Assembly: GCA_902806175.1 (NCBI GenBank)
Contig: CADCVQ010000081.1
Location: forward strand, 1-64,000
Direction: 5' to 3'
Length of the DNA: 64,000 nucleotides
DNA from: an uncultured Solirubrobacteraceae bacterium
Lineage (GTDB): Bacteria; Actinomycetota; Thermoleophilia; Solirubrobacterales; Solirubrobacteraceae
This document shows, in pieces, positions 18,301 through 23,439 of the stretch. The position numbers and the translations under genes are program-made. Within the stretch, counting starts at the first letter, position 1, and each line of letters starts with the position of its first letter. A model generated the notes under the pieces. It saw only the letters and a list, made by a program, of their open reading frames with translations, did not search any database and was not told where the DNA came from.

Positions 18301-18366
18301 CTTGAGCAGTCGCGACGGCTCGTAGCGATCGCCAAGGCAGGTCGGGATGACGGGCGAAGTGGCCAT
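12394..18366 (-). CDS. Giant signalling fusion: Ser/Thr kinase, AAA ATPase, helical repeats, GAF, PAS, GGDEF, EAL
   Basis: A 1990-residue cytosolic protein joining phosphorylation and c-di-GMP signalling. Domains: protein kinase at about 15-275 (Lys in VVIKTA, HRDIKPAN near 133-140, metal motif DIG instead of DFG, then SPEQ); AAA_16-type ATPase from about 310 (GGGKS near 335, Walker B MLDD near 455); TPR-like helices to about 1200; GAF about 1245-1395; coiled coil; PAS about 1430-1560; GGDEF with intact GGDEF near 1638 and an RDTD inhibitory site five residues before it. The EAL domain is about 1745-1985, with ELLLR in place of EALLR, DDFGTG, and QGY..GRP. The catalytic residues of both c-di-GMP domains look conserved. 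Start: ATG 18366, 11 codons after the first possible one, giving a conserved kinase N-terminus. It lies 120 nt behind the MMPL gene. Confidence 0.9.
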   Translation of the reverse strand: MATSPVIPTCLGDRYEPSRLLKSVLGISTYVGSDTHTGADVVIKTAIGEIAAPTQLRMEHQADALADVDSPYVAPLVAVGREGDVFYAVRPYVRGVTLEQRLRERCLSPLESLEIADGVMTALQVVHERGVLHRDIKPANVIVGSTQVTLIDIGFVRTTRVDASGRDAGVGAVRYVSPEQAGLLHRDIDERADLYSAGALLFECLAGRPPFLGGSVSEVLREHLTSRPPSLRSLIGEIPAALDEFVARLLRKDPRDRYQSAEAALHDLRAIQDALARGVDDPQIVLGLHERRRRALTEPAFIGRSAPLARLEDELARTATGASGLILLEAPSGGGKSRLLDELERSSVQRDVWVLRGQGRDQGAQRPFQVLDGVVRAVVARCTSDDDFAARLRARLGGREDALLDAMPELGPALGRAAERGSAPLGAEQHGETRTIRALADLLDALGTPERPAAVMLDDCQWADEQTLKLLAHWCRAQDGERDAPAHALVVVAFRSEEVAPGDPLRALPAIRHVALDPLDGEGVAELVESMAGAIPPQAAELVAGLAHGSPLMAVEILRGLVETGALVASDDGWRVVDHMLADVQASSRFAAVFSRRLHSAPDELLELLSVGAVLGKQFGVAHAAELAGRSPRETLGLLAEARRRHIVWSDADGERCAFAHDKLREALLDRLPEQRRRALHLAAALHLREHAAAGAFELAFHFDAAGAHEDALPYALQAAASARARYALGVAQRQYEIAARGATQPALRRAIAEGLGDVAMLRGRYEDAAQHFAAARELCDSDELAAGIDGKLGELAFKRGDVRDAARLLERALRLLDQHVPSGAVAFVLALVCQVVAQFAHSIAPRIFVGRRQEASERQRLIMRLHSELAHAYWFGSGLVACGWTHLRGMNLAERHPPTAELAQAYSEHAPVTTMVPWCRRGIAYAERSLAIRRSLGDTWGEGQSLGFYSTVLYAASRFEEAVEKAQAAVEILERTGDQWEVNLAGWHIALSLYRLGRMEDAMLAAQRVHRAAVELGDRQSSGISIGAWAKASGGAVPPSLVQAELEHPIGDVHTRVEVLQAKALELIAEGRIDEAVDVLTEADAYTRRSGLRQEYVAPVRPWLVTALRMQLEQTSALAPAQRHRRARRARRAARRAHGLARSYRNNLPHALRERALLQAMAGRRRRALRTIGRSLDVATEQGAAHEAALSLGARGSIRAALGDRDGGEDDLREGRRAQDELLPPIAPAAAPARDDLMAADVTLSLADRFATVLDAGRAITSALTDETVFAAVVAAAQTLLRGESCAVVELDDGGERHAGVVAGAADTDPLGCVIERALSRGATVVLSEDDLQAQSADGVWSGRVRSALCAPIFVRGRAAACLYVIHGEVGALFGEEEERLAAFITALAGAALENAEGFSEVQALSVSLEERVAQRTAELRASVEDVELALSVLSATLDATADGLLVVDRAGRIVNHNARFAELWRMPPEVLASGDDERAIAFVLEQLRDPEGFLATTRATYEQPDAETCDELEFLDGRVYERCSKPHRLAGESVGRVWSFRDMTEQKRFESQLRHLADHDALTGLVSRRRFEEDLAREAAVVGRYGGTLAALLLDIDNFKFVNDTLGHKGGDALIRSVADLLRGRLRDTDILARLGGDEFAVLLPGASPEHAQTVAADLLDLVRHHTAFVEGQRVSITASIGVALLGEMDADGSQLIVDADLAMYAAKTAGRDCFSYYTAERAQQARLQGRYTWVERIRHALENDDFVLHVQPILDLKSGALAQYELLLRMRGEDGVLIPPNAFLPSAERLGLVQAIDRWVVSEAIDLIAEHARAGRELRLEVNLSGRSIGDVELTELIEDGLAATGINPENLIFEVTETAAIANMDAAREFARKLTQLGCQFALDDFGTGFGSFYYLKYLPVSYLKIDGEFVTAMADNATDQLMVKAMVQIARGLGKRTIAEFVGDARTQALLTQYGVDLAQGYHVGRPTDVAQLSPAGAATPLPRP

Positions 18367-18486
18367 GTCGTTTGTGGCCGCGCGTGCGAAGCAGGCCACG
18401 TGTGGTCCGTATCGACCGTCGCGCCGCGGAGCATGAGCGCGAGGCGCGCACCGGCGATCGTACGCGGCGCCCGTGGCGGCCCCGAA

Positions 18487-20622
18487 CTACCCCTCGGCGA
18501 AGCGGAAGCGGGCCTGCAGGCGGCGCAGCGGCCGCGGCGCCCACCAGTTCCACTCGCCGAACATGCCCATCAGCGCCGGCACCAGCAGCGCCCGCACGAT
18601 CGTCGTGTCGATGATCACGGCCGCGGCCTCGGCGACGGCGATCTGCTTCATGAAGAAGACCTTGCTCACCGCGAACGCCAGGAAGACGATCGCGATCGCC
18701 GCGGCGGCTGCGGTGATCACGCGTCCGGTGCGGCTGATGCCGACGGCGACCGCCTCCTCGTTGCTCGCGCCGCGGTCGTGCTGCTCCTTGATGCGGGCCA
18801 TCACGAGCACCGCGTAGTCGGTCGCGAGGGCGAACGTCACAGCGAACAGGAACGCGAGGCTCGTCACCTCGATCGCCGCCGGCCCGGTGTAGGCGAACAG
18901 GTCGCTGAGCACGCCCTCTTGGAACGCGAGCACGATCACGCCGAGCGAGGCCCCGAGCGTCAGGGCGTTCATGATCAGCGTCTTGATCGGCAGGATGATC
19001 GAGCCGGTGAGCATGAAGAGCAGCAGCAGCGTCGTCGTCGCGATGATCGCGCCCACGACGGGAAGGTGGTCGATCAGGCTCTCCTTCTCGTCGATGAAGC
19101 GCGCGGTGTTGCCCGACACGAGCAGCTCGCTGGCCCCGGGCGCTTGCAGTGCGCGGATCGCCTGCACCGCGTCCTGGCTGCGCCGGTTCAGCGCGGGCCC
19201 GGCGGGCGTGAAGTTCGCGAACGCGGCGCGCGGGGAGGCGCGCACGAACGGCGTGGCACCGTCGATGCCTTCGATCGCCGCGATCCGCCGTTGCAGCGGT
19301 GCCAGCTGCGCCGCCGTCGCGTTGCCCTGGACGGTGACGGTGATCGCGAACGCGATGCCCTGCGAGTAGTTCTCCTCGATGTACGTGTTGACGGCGTAGG
19401 AGGGCTGGCTGGGCGGCACGGCCTCCGCGCTCGGGCCGGTCAACGTCGTCGACAGCAGCGGCGACGCGAGCGCCAGCAGCAGGACGGTGCAACCGACCGC
19501 GACCGTGATGCGGTGGCGCATCGCCGCCTTCGCGACGCGGTACCAGCCGCTCGAGCGCTCGGAGACCGACGGTCCGCGGCGAATCGCCAGCGCGTTGATG
19601 CGCGTGCCCAGCAGCGCCAGCATCGACGGCACGACGAACACGGCCATTACGGCGGACAGCACGCCGACGGCGGCGCCCGCGGCGCCCACCGAGTACAAGA
19701 AGCGCTGGGGCATGATCACGAGCGCCACCAGCGCGATCGCAACGGTGAAGCCCGAGAACAACACGGTCCGGCCCGCGGTCTGCACCGTGCGCCGGTGCGC
19801 CTCCTCGGTCGCCCCGCCGGCGCGCTCGAGCTCCTCGCGGTAGCGCGAGACCATCAGCAGCCCGTAGTCGACGGCCAGGCCGAGGCTGAGCGCGGTGGCG
19901 ATGTTCAGCGCGAACAGCGACGTGTCGACGACGCCGGCCATCACGCGCAGCATGAGGAACGTGCCGAGCACCGAGATCACGCCGAGCAGCAGCGGGATCG
20001 CGGCAGCGACCGCGCCGCGGAAGACGAGCAGCAGCAGGATCGTGAGGATCGGGAAGGCGATCATCTCGGCGCGGGTGAGGTCTTCGCGCGTCTCGTCGTT
20101 GACCTCGTTGAAGCTCACCGCAAACCCGCCCATGCGCACGTCGAGCGGGCTTGCGCCGATCCGCCGCTGCGCTTCCTCAGCGGCCTCGCCGCCGTCGCTC
20201 TCGACGTCCTGCGTCGACAGGCCCGCCGTGATGACGAGCGACTCGCCATCGCGCTCGAGCAGCGCCGCGCCCTCGCGGCGGTCGCGCAGCGGATTGGTGA
20301 CGTGGCCGACGTAGCGCGTGTCGGTCAGCGCCTGCGCGATGCGGTCGACCTCGCGCCGGACCGCGGGCTGCGCCACGTCGAGCCTGCCGCCGCCGCGGTT
20401 GCGCACGAGCACGACGATCGCCGGGCTCGGGTCGTATCCGAGCTCGCTGCGCAGCAGCTCCGTCGCGCGCTCGCTCTGCGACGCGCTGTCGGTGAAGCCC
20501 GCGGCCTTGAGGTGACGCTCGACATCGTGGCCGAACGCCCCGGCGATGACCACGAACGCGCCGACCAGCGCGAGGACGAGCTTCGGTCGGCGCCAGGTCA
20601 GTGTCGCTACGCGGTCGAGCAT
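18487..20622 (-). CDS. MMPL-family RND transporter (module 1)
   Basis: A 711-residue inner-membrane exporter of the MMPL/RND superfamily, which uses the proton gradient to move lipids or hydrophobic drugs. Seen: a first helix WRRPKLVLALVGAFVVIAG, two large extracytoplasmic loops, and two repeated blocks of about five helices with the family signatures ALSLGLAVDYGLLMVSRYRE and TFALATDYAVLVMARIKE; in each the Asp-Tyr pair is the proton-relay site. The next minus-strand gene upstream is a small cupin, itself divergent from a TetR gene, so TetR control is plausible. The substrate is unknown. A similar set of genes recurs at 49033-52629. Confidence 0.92.
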   Translation of the reverse strand: MLDRVATLTWRRPKLVLALVGAFVVIAGAFGHDVERHLKAAGFTDSASQSERATELLRSELGYDPSPAIVVLVRNRGGGRLDVAQPAVRREVDRIAQALTDTRYVGHVTNPLRDRREGAALLERDGESLVITAGLSTQDVESDGGEAAEEAQRRIGASPLDVRMGGFAVSFNEVNDETREDLTRAEMIAFPILTILLLLVFRGAVAAAIPLLLGVISVLGTFLMLRVMAGVVDTSLFALNIATALSLGLAVDYGLLMVSRYREELERAGGATEEAHRRTVQTAGRTVLFSGFTVAIALVALVIMPQRFLYSVGAAGAAVGVLSAVMAVFVVPSMLALLGTRINALAIRRGPSVSERSSGWYRVAKAAMRHRITVAVGCTVLLLALASPLLSTTLTGPSAEAVPPSQPSYAVNTYIEENYSQGIAFAITVTVQGNATAAQLAPLQRRIAAIEGIDGATPFVRASPRAAFANFTPAGPALNRRSQDAVQAIRALQAPGASELLVSGNTARFIDEKESLIDHLPVVGAIIATTTLLLLFMLTGSIILPIKTLIMNALTLGASLGVIVLAFQEGVLSDLFAYTGPAAIEVTSLAFLFAVTFALATDYAVLVMARIKEQHDRGASNEEAVAVGISRTGRVITAAAAAIAIVFLAFAVSKVFFMKQIAVAEAAAVIIDTTIVRALLVPALMGMFGEWNWWAPRPLRRLQARFRFAEG

Positions 20623-20773
20623 GAGGGTTCGCGCGACCCTACCGCCGGATCAGGGCGCGCGGCGTTTCGTGACGCTGGCTGTCGCGTGGCGGCGTTCGTC
20701 CACGTGACGGCTTTGGAGTCGCGGCTTCGGGCACCGCAGACGGATCGATGCCGCGCACAATGCCCGCGGACGC

Positions 20774-20801
20774 GAGGCGGCCCCGGGGTGAGGGCCGCCT
20801 C
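20774..20801 (-). terminator. Hairpin terminator after the cupin gene
   Basis: A perfect 10-bp inverted repeat, GAGGCGGCCC and GGGCCGCCTC, with an 8-nt loop lies 14 nt past the stop of the minus-strand cupin gene. There is no T-tract on the minus side, as is common for actinobacterial hairpin terminators. It separates the cupin from the MMPL gene downstream. Confidence 0.6.
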
Positions 20802-20815
20802 GGCGCCGCCTCGGC

Positions 20816-21289
20816 TCAACCGCCGAGCAGCTCGTTGCCGTGCCGCCGGAGGATCTCCGCGACGTTCTCGGGCGGGACGACGCTCGGCGGCGGGACGATC
20901 GGCGCCTCGGCCGGCACGCTGACCTCGTCGATGAGGCTCTCGAAGCCGCCCGGCGTGAGCACCCAGATCATGCGGGCCCCGTCCGGCCCGACGGTGAACC
21001 TGTGGGGGACGTCGCGGGGGCCGAACGCGTGCTGGCCGCCAGCCAGCTCGACGGTCTCGTCGCCGACGACGATCGTCACGCTGCCCTCGAGGACGTAGAA
21101 GCCCTCGTCCTCGGTGTAGTGGACGTGCAGCGGGGCCTCGAGCCCGGGGGGTGCGGTGATCTCGACGAGGGTGTATTGGCCGGCGGTGTCCGCGCCCGAG
21201 GCCTTGACCTCGGCCAGCATGCCGAAGAACCAGCGCGGCTGGCCGAGGGCGGTGGGGGACAGGGGAGCGGTTGTCGGCTGGGTCGCCAT
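20816..21289 (-). CDS. Cupin-domain protein (module 1)
   Basis: A 157-residue single-domain cupin. Seen: the first metal motif HVHYTEDEGFYVLEG with His, His and Glu ligands, a Gly-rich turn, and the second motif PHRFTVG. It belongs to the quercetin-dioxygenase-like group of small cupins, but no substrate can be assigned. A strong ribosome site, AGGAGG, precedes the ATG at 21289. It is divergent from a TetR gene with an 83-nt shared promoter region, the arrangement expected for a TetR target. A second cupin with the same layout lies at 49033-49545; both end with a short helical stretch after a FE(S/G) turn. Confidence 0.88.
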   Translation of the reverse strand: MATQPTTAPLSPTALGQPRWFFGMLAEVKASGADTAGQYTLVEITAPPGLEAPLHVHYTEDEGFYVLEGSVTIVVGDETVELAGGQHAFGPRDVPHRFTVGPDGARMIWVLTPGGFESLIDEVSVPAEAPIVPPPSVVPPENVAEILRRHGNELLGG

Positions 21290-21341
21290 GGGATGCCTCC
21301 TGCGGGGCCGGGGATTGGATGTTGCGAACGACGTCGACGAC

Positions 21342-21347
21342 TATAAT
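21342..21347 (+). promoter_or_regulatory. Consensus -10 box TATAAT for the TetR gene
   Basis: A perfect TATAAT in an AT-rich island (about 21338-21372), striking in this GC-rich DNA. TTGCGA at 21322-21327 is a possible -35, though with a short 14-nt spacer. It lies in the cupin-TetR divergent region and is a likely target of TetR itself. Confidence 0.55.
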
Positions 21348-21372
21348 TAGACGGAGAAGATTCATCAAGGAA

Positions 21373-21972
21373 ATGTCTCCGCGAAATTACGACATGAGCA
21401 AGCGGGCCGCGGCCGTCGCGCGGACGCGCAAGCGGATCGTCGACGCGACCCGCGAGCTGCACGGCGAGCAGGGCATCGCGGCTACGAGCTGGGACGACAT
21501 CGCAGCCCGCGCCGGCGTCGGCGTGGGCACCGTCTACCGCCATTTCCCCTCGCTCGACGAGCTCATCCCCGCCTGCGGCGAGATCACCATGCAGGTCGTC
21601 GCGCCACCCGACCCATCGAAAATGCCGGCGCTCTTCGAGCACGCCGGGAAGCCGGACGAGCGCATCGAGCGGCTCGTGCGCGAGATGTTCGCGATCTACG
21701 AGCGCGGCGCCCCGCAGCTGCGCGCGATGCGCCGCGAGGGCGACGTTCACCCGCGCGTCGCCCAGGACCGCGACGCGCTCGAGGCGTCGCTGAGCGCGCT
21801 CGTCGACACCGCGCTCGCGCCGCTCGACGCCGCGCCACAGGATCGCGCGGTGGCGCGCGCGCTGGTCGACCTCAACACATGGGAGGCGCTCCGCGACCAG
21901 GGGCTCGGGCCGGCCGAATCTGTCGCCGAGATCAGCGCCATGCTCGCCAGGCGGCTGACGGCCCGGGGGTGA
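21373..21972 (+). CDS. TetR-family repressor (module 1)
   Basis: A 199-residue helix-turn-helix repressor. The N-terminal DNA-binding region reads RIVDATRELHGEQGIAATSWDDIA then GVGVGTVYRHFPS, a textbook TetR pattern, and an all-helical ligand domain follows. I chose the ATG at 21373 over 21394 because it gives MSPRNYDMSKRA, which lines up with the other TetR in this window (also 199 residues). It is divergent from the cupin gene and close to an MMPL pump; likely it represses one or both and itself until a ligand binds. The ligand is unknown. Confidence 0.88.
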   Translation: MSPRNYDMSKRAAAVARTRKRIVDATRELHGEQGIAATSWDDIAARAGVGVGTVYRHFPSLDELIPACGEITMQVVAPPDPSKMPALFEHAGKPDERIERLVREMFAIYERGAPQLRAMRREGDVHPRVAQDRDALEASLSALVDTALAPLDAAPQDRAVARALVDLNTWEALRDQGLGPAESVAEISAMLARRLTARG

Positions 21973-22084
21973 TCGGGACTACGCCGTACCGAAGTCTTCT
22001 CAGCAAGGGTCCTCGGCGCCGGTCGTGAGGCTGATCGTCCGAGTCGGCGGCTCCGGCCGCCGTCGTGCTCAGGGAATGACCACA

Positions 22085-22158
22085 TGGGCGGTCGCGGGCT
22101 CGAACCGCGGACCTCCTGCTTGTAAGGCAGGCGCTCTGACCAGCTGAGCTAACCGCCC
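22085..22158 (-). tRNA. tRNA-Val (anticodon TAC)
   Basis: A 74-nt cloverleaf on the minus strand. Acceptor GGGCGGT pairs perfectly with ACCGCCC. Anticodon stem CCTGC/GCAGG closes loop CTTACAA, giving TAC. The T arm contains GGTTCGAGCC. Discriminator A, no encoded CCA. Confidence 0.96.
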
Positions 22159-22266
22159 GCCGACAAGAGGTTAGGGCGCGTCAGCCGCCCGCGCCCTTGC
22201 CCGCGAGTTGGTGCCCGCGCGCGGGGCGCCTGCGCACGACCGCGGCGGTAGTCCGCGTCGTGTCCA

Positions 22267-22576
22267 TGGGCCGCCTGGGACTCGAACCCAGAACCTAGGG
22301 ATTAACCTGCCGCACCGGCTCTCACCGGCCGCCGTGGCGTTGCGGTCTGGACCATCTCTTCACCCTCGCCGGTCCGCGTTAGGGTGGGCAGCGTATGGCC
22401 TCTGAGGGCTCTCCCTTGCGGGGTTGCCTGCTGATTGCCCAATCCTGAGGATTGTCACCGCGATGGGTACCTCAGGCTCTCAGGGGGTCCCAGCAAACAG
22501 CTGCCGACAAACCAGCGGTCTCCCGACTGGCGCTCCGTACCGAAGTCCCTTGCTCTACCGATTGAGCTAACGGCCC
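22267..22576 (-). tRNA. tRNA-Lys (anticodon TTT), interrupted by a group I intron
   Basis: Exon 1 is 22576-22543 (34 nt) and exon 2 is 22305-22267 (39 nt), together a 73-nt tRNA. The acceptor GGGCCGT pairs with GCGGCCC (one G-T). The D arm is GCTC/GAGC and the T arm CTGGGTTCGAGTCCCAG. Across the intron, AGGGA pairs with TCCCT and the joined loop is CTTTTAA, anticodon TTT. Discriminator A and the GGGCCGTTAGCTC opening are typical of tRNA-Lys. The break falls between positions 34 and 35. A splice shift by one base would give GTT (Asn), but discriminator and acceptor argue for Lys. Confidence 0.85.
22306..22542 (-). ncRNA. Group I self-splicing intron (237 nt) in tRNA-Lys
   Basis: The intron follows a U and ends in G, as group I introns do. 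Read on the minus strand: a GAG that can pair with the exon end CUU (P1, 22535-22533); a P2 hairpin, CCAG...CTGG, with a GAGA tetraloop; an R-like element CTCAGAGGCCA (22406-22396); an ACCCT/AGGGT stem (P8); and an S-like element AAGAGATGGTCC (22360-22349). GGCCA pairs with TGGTC to form P7. The ACCCTAACG...CGAGGGTGAAGAG segment closely resembles the cyanobacterial tRNA-Leu introns of the IC3 class, as I recall them. It has no internal reading frame of note. Confidence 0.85.
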
Positions 22577-22616
22577 GCACCGACGTAGCTTAGGGCGCGG
22601 CACGCCCGCATCGCGG

Positions 22617-23324
22617 TCAGCCGAGCCAACGCGGCTCGTCGAAACCTGCGTACTCCTGGATCGCGCCGTAGATGTGCTGCAGCACGTGCGTGCTGCCGAG
22701 CCGCAGCGAGCAGACGCCGTAGATCAGGCGGTTCTTCGCCCGTCCGCTGCTCGACGTGGGGGTGTGGTCGATCATGTGCTTGCGCAGGACGGAGCGCGGA
22801 AGCGCGAGCCCGTCGAGCCAGTACGCCTCGATCTCCGCGATCGAGAGGCCGTTGTTCGTGTACACGTTCAGCGCGATGCGCAGGCGCGCGTCCTCGACGC
22901 CGAGGCAGTCGCGTAGGAAGCCGCGGAAGAGGCGCACCATCGGCAAGTCGGAGTTGGCGAAGTCGACGACGTTGCGTCCCTTGCCGCCTTCCGCCCAGTA
23001 GAGCATGCAGCCCTGCAGGTGCAGCGGGTCGCCGCCGGCGCGCGCCCGTGCGCGCCCCTCCTCCTGATAGGCCGCGCGCTTGGCGCGACAAGCCGCCGAC
23101 CAGCTTGCGGCGCGGCGGGCGACGACCGCCGGATTCTGCGGACCGGCCGGTCCGCGCAGGTTGTGCGCGCGCTGCTCGGCGGTCAGCTCGATGTCCCGCG
23201 TCCACGCATGAACGCTGCCTGGCGACACACCGAGGAGCGCGGCGATGCGCTTGTGCGGCCAGCCCTCCTGGCGCAGGGCACGCGCCTGAGCGCGTTCGAC
23301 GGCTTTGACCCGCATCGAACGCAT
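22617..23324 (-). CDS. HTH protein with homing-endonuclease-like C-terminal region
   Basis: A 235-residue protein lying between tRNA-Glu and the intron-bearing tRNA-Lys on the same strand. Residues 8-45 form a helix-turn-helix (ALRQEGWPHKRIAALLGVS). Residues about 105-210 resemble the LAGLIDADG endonuclease fold: GCMLYWAEGGKGR, then FANSDLPMVRLFRGFLRDC, which is the NSD-x-x-M-x-x-x-F pattern common in that superfamily. Only one clear acidic helix is seen, so it may act as a dimer or be a regulator. No ribosome site is obvious and it may be read with the tRNAs. A role in spreading or housing the intron is inference; related HTH proteins near tRNAs are usually listed as hypothetical. Confidence 0.65.
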   Translation of the reverse strand: MRSMRVKAVERAQARALRQEGWPHKRIAALLGVSPGSVHAWTRDIELTAEQRAHNLRGPAGPQNPAVVARRAASWSAACRAKRAAYQEEGRARARAGGDPLHLQGCMLYWAEGGKGRNVVDFANSDLPMVRLFRGFLRDCLGVEDARLRIALNVYTNNGLSIAEIEAYWLDGLALPRSVLRKHMIDHTPTSSSGRAKNRLIYGVCSLRLGSTHVLQHIYGAIQEYAGFDEPRWLG

Positions 23325-23351
23325 GTTCGCGTAGACGCAGGACGGATGAAG

Positions 23352-23423
23352 TACCCCCAGGGAGAATCGAACTCCCGCTTCGGCCGTGAAAGGGCCGCGT
23401 GCTGACCGCTACACCATGGGGGC
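23352..23423 (-). tRNA. tRNA-Glu (anticodon TTC)
   Basis: A 72-nt cloverleaf on the minus strand. Acceptor GCCCCCA pairs with TGGGGGT, leaving a G-T at the first pair. Anticodon stem CGGCC/GGCCG closes loop CTTTCAC, giving TTC. T arm GGGAGTTCGATTCTCCC. No CCA encoded. Confidence 0.94.
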
Positions 23424-23439
23424 GAGGGGTCCGGGCAGT

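Noticed and set aside
17500-20922. A 1140-codon open frame on the plus strand across the MMPL and kinase genes
   Set aside because: It is antisense to two clear genes, is rich in Arg, His, Gln and Asp, and has no domain; it reflects high GC at third positions of the real genes.
22208-22405. A 65-codon plus-strand frame over the tRNA-Lys intron
   Set aside because: It runs through the conserved intron core and a tRNA exon on the other strand; no ribosome site or homology.
22267-22576. Reading the intron-bearing tRNA as tRNA-Asn (GTT) by moving both splice sites one base
   Set aside because: The junction is formally possible (U before, G at the end), but the GGGCCGTTAGCTC acceptor/D region and the A discriminator fit Lys, not Asn.
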